From assembly GCA_003165615.1 (NCBI GenBank), contig PLWR01000186.1:1-11155 (forward strand): a DNA stretch of 11,155 nt, given 5' to 3'. Below, in pieces: positions 1 to 6,570 of the stretch; position 1 is the first letter of the stretch; each line of letters opens with the position of its first letter. This DNA is from Acidobacteriota bacterium (lineage in GTDB: Bacteria; Acidobacteriota; Terriglobia; UBA7540). A model generated the notes under the pieces. It saw nothing but the letters and a program-made list of their open reading frames with translations, searched no databases and was not told where the DNA came from. The translations under genes and the position numbers were made by a program.

Positions 1-52
1 TCGCCTCCTCAGGATGACAGTTTGAAGGGTTTTTCCGCAGTCTGCTAAAATT

Positions 53-83
53 TAACCGGACATTTTACCGGACATTTAACCGA
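53..83. promoter_or_regulatory. Tandem 12-bp repeats upstream of fic (possible operator)
   Basis: The octamer CCGGACAT occurs at 56-63 and again at 68-75, exactly 12 bp apart, in an AT-rich setting (TTAACCGGACAT then TTTACCGGACAT). A second pair with the same 12-bp period lies just inside the fic gene, at about 159-166 (CTGGACAT) and 171-178 (CCGGACAT). Direct repeats spaced near one helical turn upstream of a gene are a common form of operator, so autoregulation or control by an unseen repressor is possible. A weak promoter could be TTGCAT (96-101) with the TATATA-rich stretch at 119-127, which would put transcription just before the start at 153. Function is inferred, not demonstrated. Confidence 0.3.
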
Positions 84-152
84 TCAAAATATACCTTGCA
101 TATCCGATATCTATATGGCATATATATGTTTGTAAGATTTGTTGAGGCGGAC

Positions 153-1379
153 ATGAAGCTGGACATTAAACCGGACATCAACATGCTTGATCGGGGCGAG
201 CATATCTCCGCAATGGAACCCTTGCTGATGGCGGGAAGCTCCAGCCATAGGGGGCAGATCACGGATTTGGCATTAGATCTCGCTCAGAAATCCGCCGGCT
301 TACGCCACAGCCTGCCCCCATCTCTCTTGGCCTCGCTCGCCGGCCTGGTCCGGGCGATGAATTGCTACTACTCGAACCTCATTGAGGGACACGACACGCA
401 CCCAGTGGAGATCGAGCGGGCACTCAAGAACGACTACAGTCAGAACGCCGGCAAACGCAACCTGCAACTCGAAGCCAAGGCGCACATCGCGGTGCAGCAG
501 TGGATTGATGATGGGGGCCTAAAAGGCGGTCTGGCGATTAAAGCCGAGGGAATCAGAGAGATTCATCGGCGCTTTGGCAAGCTGCTACCTCATGACCTCC
601 TATGGGTGGAAGACCCAGTGACCCGAGAGAAGGTCCCCGCAGTGCCAGGCGAACTTCGCCATCGTGACGTAAAGGTGGGGAACCACGTCCCCGTCAGTCC
701 CGGCGCCGTGCCCCGCTTTCTGGCGCGCTTCGAGCAGGTCTACGCGGACATCGGAAAGACCGAGTTGATTATCGCCACTGCCGCCGCACATCATCGACTG
801 GTCTGGATTCACCCGTTCATGGATGGGAACGGCCGGGTTGCCCGGCTGATGTCCCATGCCATGATGCTGGACACGCTCGATACCGGCGCAGTCTGGTCCG
901 TCGCCCGCGGGCTGGCACGCAAAGTGGGTGAGTACAAAGCGCTTCTTGCCAACTGCGACCAGCCTCGCCGTAATGATCTGGATGGCCGGGGAAACTTGAG
1001 CGAAGAAGCGCTCGGTGAATTTACTCGATTCTTTCTCACCGTCTGCATTGATCAGGTTGACTTCATGAAGAGCTTGCTGCAGCCGGAACGCCTCCGCCTT
1101 CGCATTCGGCTGTGGGCGGAAGAGGAAATCCGGCTCGGCCACCTGCCCCCCCAATCAGGGAGCATCGTGGAAGCCGTGCTCTACCGTGGAGAGCTGCCGC
1201 GCGGCGACGTCGCCGGCGTCGTCGGTACGGGAGAACGGCAGGCTCGCCGCATTGTCTCGGCTCTTCTCAACAAAGAGGTACTGATATCCCCTAGCCCCAA
1301 CGCCCCACTGCGCCTCGCCTTCCCCGCCACGCTTGCGGGGAGCTGGCTGCCGAGATTGTTCCCGGAAAGAATTCCGTGA
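153..1379 (+). CDS. Fic family protein (class II, N-terminal inhibitory helix), probable protein adenylyltransferase
   Basis: Fic enzymes transfer AMP (sometimes another nucleotide moiety) from a nucleotide to a hydroxyl side chain of a target protein. With the start at 153 the product is 408 aa. The full Fic core HPFMDGNGRVAR is encoded at 810-845: the catalytic His, the acidic residue, the phosphate-binding GNGR loop and the trailing Arg are all present, so it should be active. The inhibitory motif (S/T)xxxE(G/N) appears as SNLIEG, encoded at 372-389, on an N-terminal helix ahead of the Fic core; this defines class II, in which its Glu blocks productive ATP binding. The C-terminus (encoded at about 1158-1325) looks like a winged helix. 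The ATG at 153 is preferred because GAGG (144-147) lies 5 nt upstream; an in-frame TTG at 96 and an ATG at 126 lack such a site. No toxin-antitoxin partner is adjacent, which fits cis-inhibition. The target is unknown. Confidence 0.9.
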   Translation: MKLDIKPDINMLDRGEHISAMEPLLMAGSSSHRGQITDLALDLAQKSAGLRHSLPPSLLASLAGLVRAMNCYYSNLIEGHDTHPVEIERALKNDYSQNAGKRNLQLEAKAHIAVQQWIDDGGLKGGLAIKAEGIREIHRRFGKLLPHDLLWVEDPVTREKVPAVPGELRHRDVKVGNHVPVSPGAVPRFLARFEQVYADIGKTELIIATAAAHHRLVWIHPFMDGNGRVARLMSHAMMLDTLDTGAVWSVARGLARKVGEYKALLANCDQPRRNDLDGRGNLSEEALGEFTRFFLTVCIDQVDFMKSLLQPERLRLRIRLWAEEEIRLGHLPPQSGSIVEAVLYRGELPRGDVAGVVGTGERQARRIVSALLNKEVLISPSPNAPLRLAFPATLAGSWLPRLFPERIP

Positions 1380-1390
1380 TTTCGGTTGCA

Positions 1391-1437
1391 CGCGAGGGGC
1401 GGCGCGGGGGGGCGCCTGCTCGCGGCTTGGTGGTTTT
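1391..1437. terminator. GC-rich stem-loop between convergent genes, possible terminator
   Basis: CGCGAG (1391-1396) pairs perfectly with CTCGCG (1419-1424), and inside it GGCGC (1401-1405) can pair with GCGCC (1412-1416) around a G-rich loop. A short T-rich stretch with TTTT at 1434-1437 follows on the plus strand. It sits 11 bp after the fic stop codon and before the end of the convergent URO-D gene, the expected place for a terminator of plus-strand transcripts. The T-tract is short and offset from the stem, so the call is tentative. Confidence 0.35.
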
Positions 1438-1474
1438 CACATTGAAGTCACCCCACGATTACTGGATCCCCCGC

Positions 1475-2710
1475 CTAATCCCCATACTTGTCAATAATCC
1501 CATTCAGCTTATTGCGATAATAGGAATAAGCTTCAAAGGATACGTCCGGCGGAATGAAATGGTCGCTGAAGGGAACACATCCGCCCGTCTTGAGGACCTC
1601 CTCGATGGGTTTGAGAATCTCGTCAATCCGCGCCTTGCCTTTGGCGATTTCGCCTTTGGACACTCCCCCCAGGATCTGGAGTTTGGGATACTTTTGCCGG
1701 ACCTTTACGATATCCATCCCACAGTGCGTCTCAAACGGATACATGCCCGTCACCCCGGCTTCCATGAACAGAGGGATCAGCGCATTGCAATCGCCGTCGG
1801 TGTCCAGAAGAATGTGCCGCACGCCGCGGGCCTTGAGGAAATCGCCGACCCTTTTGATGTAAGGAAGCATGTACTCCCGCACCGTATCGAGAGAGATCAT
1901 GGATCCGGTTCCGTAAGAGATATCTTCCCAGATGTGGTAGTGATCGATGTCAACCTTGTTCAGGACTTCGGCATAAACCGCCATCCAGATTTCCGTAAAA
2001 GTATTGAGCATGTCGTGGATGAGCGCCGGTTCGTCGTGGTACCAGTAGAACAGATTCTCGTATCCAATCAGATGACTAAGCGTGCCGAAGAATCCGTGGG
2101 GGTAACCGCCGACCGCCAAGGGGTAGTCGCGCTGGCTATACTCCTTGACGCGTTCATCCCAGCCGGCGGGAAACCGGCTGCTGATATTCTTCAGATTCAG
2201 CCGCTCGTCCTTCAGCTTTTCCCAACTCTTCTTATCGGTAATGGGCCACTTCATGCTCGTGGGGATGGTGCCTTCCGCCTTAAGGAAGTGGCGCTCGACG
2301 CCATCCACATCGATGTAGTCAAACGTCTCGTCGTCCTCATGAAGAACTTGAACGTCGAACATCGGAGCGAAGAGAAGATTGACATCCACAAGCTGCTGGT
2401 TTTGGTCCATGTGAAAGTGATCGCGAACATCGATGCCCAGCGGGAAGGCCTGGGTGGGCCAATACAGACCGCCCACCATCACTCCGAGGCCTTTCGCCAA
2501 CTTGCCCTCGCCGACACTCCGCCACGCCGGCCCATAAAGTGAGCCGGTGGGAGTGGTCAGTTTCTTGCTGACAACCGGATAGTGTTTCTTGGGCAGGCCT
2601 TGCGCATACCAGTTGTCGACGGCCTCGCCCCAGATGCCAAAATCCCACTTCAGCGAGTGCACGTCCTTGTCAAAGTCCAGCACCGCCAAGAATCGTTCCC
2701 GTGTGTTCAT
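1475..2710 (-). CDS. Uroporphyrinogen decarboxylase (URO-D) superfamily protein, atypical
   Basis: The 411-aa product starts MNTRERFLAVLDF, a typical opening for catabolic URO-D-fold proteins. That ATG has GAGGGG (complement of 2716-2721) 5 nt upstream, so the longer open frame back to 2932 is not used. The superfamily includes heme-pathway decarboxylases and cobamide-dependent methyltransferases (MtaA, MtbA, CmuA). This member lies among catabolic dehydrogenases, not heme genes, and is longer than HemE. Residues 298-308 read RHILLDTDGDC; in MtaA-type enzymes the equivalent strand carries the zinc-binding H-x-C pair, here D-T-D. The C-terminal GGCVPFSDHFIPPDV (377-390) also has no Cys at the place where I expect the distal zinc ligand. 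A zinc-thiolate methyltransferase is therefore doubtful. The gene diverges from the alcohol dehydrogenase operon, so co-regulation is likely. Family assignment is firm; the reaction is unknown. Confidence 0.88.
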   Translation of the reverse strand: MNTRERFLAVLDFDKDVHSLKWDFGIWGEAVDNWYAQGLPKKHYPVVSKKLTTPTGSLYGPAWRSVGEGKLAKGLGVMVGGLYWPTQAFPLGIDVRDHFHMDQNQQLVDVNLLFAPMFDVQVLHEDDETFDYIDVDGVERHFLKAEGTIPTSMKWPITDKKSWEKLKDERLNLKNISSRFPAGWDERVKEYSQRDYPLAVGGYPHGFFGTLSHLIGYENLFYWYHDEPALIHDMLNTFTEIWMAVYAEVLNKVDIDHYHIWEDISYGTGSMISLDTVREYMLPYIKRVGDFLKARGVRHILLDTDGDCNALIPLFMEAGVTGMYPFETHCGMDIVKVRQKYPKLQILGGVSKGEIAKGKARIDEILKPIEEVLKTGGCVPFSDHFIPPDVSFEAYSYYRNKLNGIIDKYGD

Positions 2711-2960
2711 ATGATTCCCCTCGATCTGAAAGATACCCTCCGCTCCCCAGTTTCCCGGTGAAGGAGGAGAATGAAATAAGACCGATAATCTTGCCGGAGT
2801 CATTCTCCTCCATTCGCGCGCGGGTTTCCAGTGCATTAACAGGGGAGGCGGGAGAGGCGGGAACTTGCAATTCGTGGCGGACGGCTGTACGTTACCGGTG
2901 GCCTGATTTGTTCGCCGCGTGCCTGACGGCATTTAGCTGAAGGGATATCGAATTTCCAAA
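2711..2960. promoter_or_regulatory. Divergent promoter region between URO-D gene and dehydrogenase operon
   Basis: This 250-bp non-coding interval must contain promoters for both flanking transcripts. A weak plus-strand candidate is TTGCAA (2865-2870), a 17-nt gap, then TACGTT (2888-2893); I could not find a convincing minus-strand promoter. The Shine-Dalgarno for the URO-D gene is at 2716-2721. For the iron-dehydrogenase gene only AAGGG at 2940-2944 is visible, unusually far (16 nt) from its ATG. The most notable element is a perfect 12-bp inverted repeat, listed separately. Confidence 0.5.
2763..2811. repeat. Perfect 12-bp inverted repeat in divergent promoter
   Basis: GGAGGAGAATGA at 2763-2774 is repeated as its exact reverse complement TCATTCTCCTCC at 2800-2811, with 25 nt between the arms. 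It lies between two divergent genes, the normal place for an operator bound by a dimeric or tetrameric regulator. It could also form a stem-loop in the 5' leader of the URO-D mRNA. Each arm happens to look like a ribosome binding site followed closely by ATG. On the minus strand that ATG (2801-2803) is in frame with the URO-D gene and would add 31 residues, but the spacing of 2 nt is too short and the extension does not resemble the family. Confidence 0.5.
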
Positions 2961-4082
2961 ATGATTCCGCCGACCATCCAGTACTTATCCGACATTTCTT
3001 TTGCCCCGGGAGCGCTGAGCATTCTGCCCAATCTGCTCCAGAAGTTATCCATCCTCAATCCACTGGTCGTGACCGATGCCGGCCTCATCTCAGCGGGAAT
3101 CGTCGAGCGTTTGGGAATAGGCAAGCCGCCGGTGTTTGATCAGATCGAAACGAATCCTTCCGAAGGCAGCGCGATTCTGGGCATGGAGGTTTTCCGCCAG
3201 CATGGTTGCGATGGAATCGTGGCCGTAGGTGGCGGGTCTCCCATCGACTGCGCCAAGTGCATTGGCCTTCTTGTGCACCATCCCCAGCCTTTGTCCGACT
3301 ACGCGTTTCTGAACGGCGGGTTGCCCAAAATTACCGGGAGAAAACCGCCACTTATTGCCATTCCCACCACCGCCGGCACTGGCAGCGAGGTCGGCCGCGC
3401 CGCGCTGGTTTCCATGAACAACGGCAGGAAATTAGCGATCATCAGTCCGCACATGATTCCGAGTGCGGTCATCTGCGACCCCAATCTCACGCTGGGACTG
3501 CCCAAGGGCTTGACTGCCGGCACCGGCATGGATGCCGTTACCCACTGCATTGAAACCTTTTGCAGCCCTCGATACAATCCCGTCGCCGATGCCATTGCGC
3601 TCGATGGTTTGGCGCGCGGGTACAACAATATTCGCAAGGCGGTGAATCAAGGTTCGAACCTTGCTGCGCGCAGCGAAATGATGATGGCGGCCTTGCAGGG
3701 CGGATTGACGTTTCAAAAAGGTCTGGGGTTGGTTCACAGCCTCAGCCATCCGCTGGGCGGATTGCAGGGAAAGCGGCTCCATCACGGCACCCTGAACGCC
3801 ATCTTTCTTCCCCACGTATTGCGCTTCAATATGGAAGGCTGCCCGGAGAAGATGGCCTCCATCGCGCGGGTGGTTGGTGTTTCAAAATCCTCCGACTTGC
3901 CCAATCTGATTGAAAAGTTAAACTCCGAGATTGGCCTTCCCAGTCGTCTGCGAGACCTGGGTGTGCGGCGGGAGGACCTGGAGCCATTAACGGAGTTCGC
4001 TCTGCAAGACCACTCTTCGTTGACCAACCCGCGTCCGGTCACGCTGGATGTTTGCAAGCAGGTATTTGAAGAGGCGCTCTGA
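2961..4082 (+). CDS. Iron-containing (group III) alcohol dehydrogenase
   Basis: The 373-aa product belongs to the Fe-ADH family of NAD(P)-dependent cytoplasmic dehydrogenases that oxidise alcohols, diols or hydroxyacids to carbonyl compounds. The nucleotide-binding motif GGGSPIDCAK is at residues 90-99 and TTAGTGSEVG at 136-145. Metal ligands by alignment with FucO are D191 and H195 (in DAVTHCIE), H259 (GLVHSLSHPLGG) and H275 (LHHGTLNA); H263 corresponds to the catalytic-site His. The interval between the last two metal ligands is two residues longer than in FucO as I recall it. Length is close to the family norm. It is the first gene of a plus-strand set, followed after 45 bp by an MDR dehydrogenase and then an aldolase, and diverges from the URO-D gene. 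Substrate is unknown; lactaldehyde-, hydroxybutyrate- or propanediol-type substrates are all possible. Confidence 0.93.
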   Translation: MIPPTIQYLSDISFAPGALSILPNLLQKLSILNPLVVTDAGLISAGIVERLGIGKPPVFDQIETNPSEGSAILGMEVFRQHGCDGIVAVGGGSPIDCAKCIGLLVHHPQPLSDYAFLNGGLPKITGRKPPLIAIPTTAGTGSEVGRAALVSMNNGRKLAIISPHMIPSAVICDPNLTLGLPKGLTAGTGMDAVTHCIETFCSPRYNPVADAIALDGLARGYNNIRKAVNQGSNLAARSEMMMAALQGGLTFQKGLGLVHSLSHPLGGLQGKRLHHGTLNAIFLPHVLRFNMEGCPEKMASIARVVGVSKSSDLPNLIEKLNSEIGLPSRLRDLGVRREDLEPLTEFALQDHSSLTNPRPVTLDVCKQVFEEAL

Positions 4083-4113
4083 GCACCCATGCGACAGCGC
4101 ATCTCGTGTCGCT

Positions 4114-4119
4114 GAGGAG
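4114..4119 (+). promoter_or_regulatory. Shine-Dalgarno of the zinc dehydrogenase, next to a small hairpin
   Basis: GAGGAG ends 8 nt before the ATG at 4128 and fixes that start. Immediately upstream, GCGACA (4091-4096) and TGTCGC (4107-4112) form a 6-bp stem that ends one base before the ribosome binding site. Such a stem in the 45-bp intercistronic gap could tune translation or mRNA stability, though it may be chance. Confidence 0.55.
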
Positions 4120-4127
4120 AGTTCCAC

Positions 4128-5216
4128 ATGAAGGCTGCGGTTTGGCACGGTCGCAGAGACATCCGCGTTGAGCAGTTTCCGGACCCACCTCCCCCGGGCC
4201 GAAATGAAATCCGCATCAGGGTTGACTGGTGTGGAATCTGCGGAACGGACCTGGAAGAGTACGTAAACGGGCCGCTCTACATTCCCGTTGACCATCGCGA
4301 CGAACTGACCGGGCGGAAAGCGCCGATGGTGATCGGCCATGAATTGGTGGGCACGGTAGAGGAGATTGGCCCCCACGTCACGGAATTTCGGGTGGGTGAT
4401 CGCGTGGCCCCTGACACGCTCTTGTTTTGCGGCGAATGCTGGTACTGCTCAAAGCATCTCGTTCATCTCTGCCGCAAGCTTGCCATCTTGGGGCTCATGA
4501 CCGACGGCGGCTGCGCTGAGTACGTCAACGCCCCTTGCTACATGTGCTTTAAGCTCCCAGCGACGATGCCTTCGGAGACAGGAGCATTGGCTGAACCCGC
4601 CGCCGTTGCCGTGCGCGCCGTGCGGACGGGCGGCGTGAAGCCTGGCGATACCGTGGCGATTGTCGGGGGTGGGACCATCGGCTTGCTTTGTCTTCAGGTG
4701 GCGATTCTGGCGGGGGCCGCGAAGGTCCACGTTATCGAACCGCATGAGAATCGCCGCCGGCTTGCCTGCGCAATGGGGGCGCACACGGCTATTGACCCGA
4801 CGGTGGTGAATCCCCATGATGCCCTGATGGATTTAACCGGGGGCAATGGCGCCGATGTGGTTCTCGAGTGTGGGGGGAATCCCATCACCATGAACCTTGC
4901 GCCCACGCTCGCGCGCCCGCAAGGAACGGTGGTGATTACCGGGCTTCATAACGAGCCGGTGGGCATCAATCTGTTCCCGCTAGTTTGCAGGGAGGTTACC
5001 ATCAAGGGTTCGTTCTCCCACATTTACGATGTCGACTTCGCGGAAGCCGTGGCGCTCCTGGGAGCAGGCAAGATTGTCGCCGATCCTTTAATAACGTCCC
5101 GCATCGGCATCGTTGATGCCATTGAGAAAGGCTTTGAAACACTGTTGCGCAACAAAGGCGAGCACTTAAAAATTCTTATCTCCCCGCGGAACGAATCGAA
5201 GGCAACGGTTGCGTGA
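4128..5216 (+). CDS. Zinc-dependent MDR-family alcohol/polyol dehydrogenase
   Basis: This 362-aa medium-chain dehydrogenase resembles the 2,3-butanediol, sorbitol and threonine dehydrogenase branch. The catalytic zinc site is visible as C38 in CGICGTD (35-41) and H71-E72 in GHELVG. The structural zinc is bound by C101, C104, C107 and C115, all present. The Rossmann loop VGGGTIG is at 179-185, and an acidic residue (E204, in HVIEPHENRR) ends the second strand, which favours NAD over NADP. The insertion between C38 and H71 (about residues 45-64) is like that in 2,3-butanediol dehydrogenases. A strong Shine-Dalgarno supports the start. Its place between an Fe-ADH and a DHDPS-family aldolase suggests oxidation of a secondary alcohol or sugar-acid hydroxyl to a ketone. 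The exact substrate cannot be told from sequence. Confidence 0.93.
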   Translation: MKAAVWHGRRDIRVEQFPDPPPPGRNEIRIRVDWCGICGTDLEEYVNGPLYIPVDHRDELTGRKAPMVIGHELVGTVEEIGPHVTEFRVGDRVAPDTLLFCGECWYCSKHLVHLCRKLAILGLMTDGGCAEYVNAPCYMCFKLPATMPSETGALAEPAAVAVRAVRTGGVKPGDTVAIVGGGTIGLLCLQVAILAGAAKVHVIEPHENRRRLACAMGAHTAIDPTVVNPHDALMDLTGGNGADVVLECGGNPITMNLAPTLARPQGTVVITGLHNEPVGINLFPLVCREVTIKGSFSHIYDVDFAEAVALLGAGKIVADPLITSRIGIVDAIEKGFETLLRNKGEHLKILISPRNESKATVA

Positions 5217-5286
5217 TAACATGGATATTCGGTTCGATAATTTTGGGCTGAGGTACCTGCCAATATATCTCGACCCCATCGGAGTG

Positions 5287-5292
5287 AAAGGA
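5287..5292 (+). promoter_or_regulatory. Shine-Dalgarno of the first DHDPS-family gene
   Basis: AAAGGA lies 7 nt before the ATG at 5300 and supports that start. The 83-bp gap from the upstream dehydrogenase (5217-5299) shows no terminator-like stem-loop, consistent with one transcript for the three plus-strand genes. Confidence 0.5.
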
Positions 5293-5299
5293 CCACATC

Positions 5300-6202
5300 A
5301 TGATTTCCCCTGAATTAGCCGGCATTATTGTGCCGGTCATAACTCCCGTCGATAACGAAGACCGCGTCGATGAGGCTGCTTACCGGGCCCTGCTTGGGCG
5401 CCTGGTCAAGGCCGGCGTCCAGGGTGTTTTTGCGGGCGGATCGGCCGGTGAAGGCCCGCTGTTGACCTTCCAGGAGTGGGAGCGAATGGCCACGATCGCC
5501 TTCGATGAGTGCCACGGGAAAATCCATCTGCTCGGTGGGACCATGGATACCTCAACCCGCAGAATTTTCGGGCGAATCAAGGTCCTTGCCCAAATCGGAT
5601 ACAAGAACTTTGTCGTCGCTCCAACCTTCTATGTCGGAGCCAAGCTTCCCTCGGAATTTCTGCGCCAGTTTGGGGAATGTAAGGAGCACAGCGAGGGGAT
5701 GAACATGATCGCTTATAACATTCCCTCCTGCACGGGTTCCATGATTCCGAGTGATGTGATGGTCGAGATGGTCCGGCGCGGCTGGATCAGCTACGTTAAG
5801 GATAGCTCCGAGGACATGTACTATTTTCGGCGGTTGCTCTTGGAAGCCGGCCCCATGGGGCTGCGGGTTTTCCTGGGGACGGAAAGGAAGGCTGCCGAGG
5901 CTTTGCTGGCGGGGGCCATGGGCCTTGTCCCCACCTGCGCCAATTATGACCCGGCCCCGTTCCTGTCAGCCTGGGAAGCCCGCGGGAATAAGGAGGAGCT
6001 GGCGCGGCTCCAGATACCGATCACCGCGCTCGTACAAAATCTCCTGCTCGCGCCAAGGGTGTGGCTGGCGGGGATGAAGTATGCGGTCTCGACCCTGGGG
6101 ATAGGTTCGGGCCGGGTGGTGTCGCCGCTGGAACCGACGAACGAGGAAGAACAGCGGCTGCTCGACGCCTTCATCAAGGCGAACCCGCCCGCGGCGATTT
6201 GA
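5300..6202 (+). CDS. Dihydrodipicolinate synthase (DHDPS)/N-acetylneuraminate lyase family aldolase, copy 1
   Basis: The 300-aa product is a class I, Schiff-base TIM-barrel enzyme. The Schiff-base lysine is K167 (YVKDSS) and the catalytic tyrosine Y139 (AYNIPSCTG). The carboxylate-binding loop that reads GTTGE in true DapA is here GGSAGEG (46-52): the first Thr is Ser and the second Thr, part of the DapA catalytic triad, is Ala. That argues against lysine biosynthesis and for a catabolic pyruvate-type aldolase or a 2-keto-3-deoxy sugar-acid lyase or dehydratase. It is the last gene of a three-gene plus-strand set behind two dehydrogenases, which supports a role in cleaving or dehydrating the oxidised product. 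It ends convergently with a second family member at 6571-7497. Length is normal for the family. Confidence 0.93.
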   Translation: MISPELAGIIVPVITPVDNEDRVDEAAYRALLGRLVKAGVQGVFAGGSAGEGPLLTFQEWERMATIAFDECHGKIHLLGGTMDTSTRRIFGRIKVLAQIGYKNFVVAPTFYVGAKLPSEFLRQFGECKEHSEGMNMIAYNIPSCTGSMIPSDVMVEMVRRGWISYVKDSSEDMYYFRRLLLEAGPMGLRVFLGTERKAAEALLAGAMGLVPTCANYDPAPFLSAWEARGNKEELARLQIPITALVQNLLLAPRVWLAGMKYAVSTLGIGSGRVVSPLEPTNEEEQRLLDAFIKANPPAAI

Positions 6203-6570
6203 GAGATTAGCGAATTGTGGAGGCACGCAATGGCGCAGGGCTTGTCCAAATAAGTATCCAACCACTTCGATTGAAGCCCGCGAAGTGGGTGCGGTCATTT
6301 CAAGCCTGTCCAAATTACGATTCGGTGGATTCGTCGCGACATTCGGCTCCGCCGCCTGCTATGCGGAAAGGCTGCGCCTTTCCGTTGCCGGGAACCAATC
6401 TACAACCTCATCCGCGCCGCCGCGAAGGCTATGCCTTCGGCGGCGCGGATGAGGAGAAAAGGGGAGCAATGGCCCGGAAAGGCAGAGCATTTCCGCATAG
6501 CAGTGGGCGAAGCCCCCTTAATCCGCACGATCACTCGCTAATTTGGAGGGCCCTGCGCCATGGCGCGTCC
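6203..6570. other. 368-bp convergent intergenic region with nested inverted repeats
   Basis: This stretch separates the ends of two convergent DHDPS-family genes. No supportable protein is encoded; a plus-strand open frame from 6217 runs antisense into the next gene and has no family resemblance. The interval holds a nested inverted-repeat structure at 6345-6514 and an outer 12-bp exact inverted repeat: ATGGCGCAGGGC at 6230-6241 and GCCCTGCGCCAT at 6550-6561. An 8-bp sequence, ATTAGCGA at about 6207-6214, also recurs inverted as TCGCTAAT at 6535-6542. It may act as a bidirectional transcription barrier or be a decayed non-coding mobile element. Confidence 0.6.
6345..6514. repeat. Nested imperfect inverted repeat, REP/MITE-like
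   Basis: The left arm 6345-6384 matches the reverse complement of 6475-6514 at about 34 of 40 positions. The left arm itself contains a perfect 9-bp hairpin, CGGAAAGGC (6364-6372) and GCCTTTCCG (6376-6384), with a TGC loop. Centred between the arms is a second strong hairpin, 6406-6429 with 6433-6454: 22 paired bases, a TAT loop and a 2-nt bulge. Hairpins nested inside larger arms are characteristic of REP doublets and small non-autonomous elements. Neither strand shows a T-tract after the central stem, so it is not a standard intrinsic terminator, though it could still protect mRNA 3' ends of both convergent genes. Confidence 0.7.

Noticed and set aside
1376..2542. Long plus-strand open frame (388 codons) antisense to the URO-D gene
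   Set aside because: It is the complementary shadow of a clear URO-D-family gene, lacks a ribosome binding site and resembles no family.
1475..2710. URO-D gene as heme biosynthesis hemE
   Set aside because: It is longer than HemE, has no heme gene neighbours, and lies in a catabolic context.
5300..6202. First DHDPS-family gene as lysine biosynthesis dapA
   Set aside because: The catalytic-triad Thr is Ala and the neighbours are catabolic dehydrogenases.
6406..6454. Central hairpin as a classical intrinsic terminator
   Set aside because: No T-tract follows the stem on either strand.
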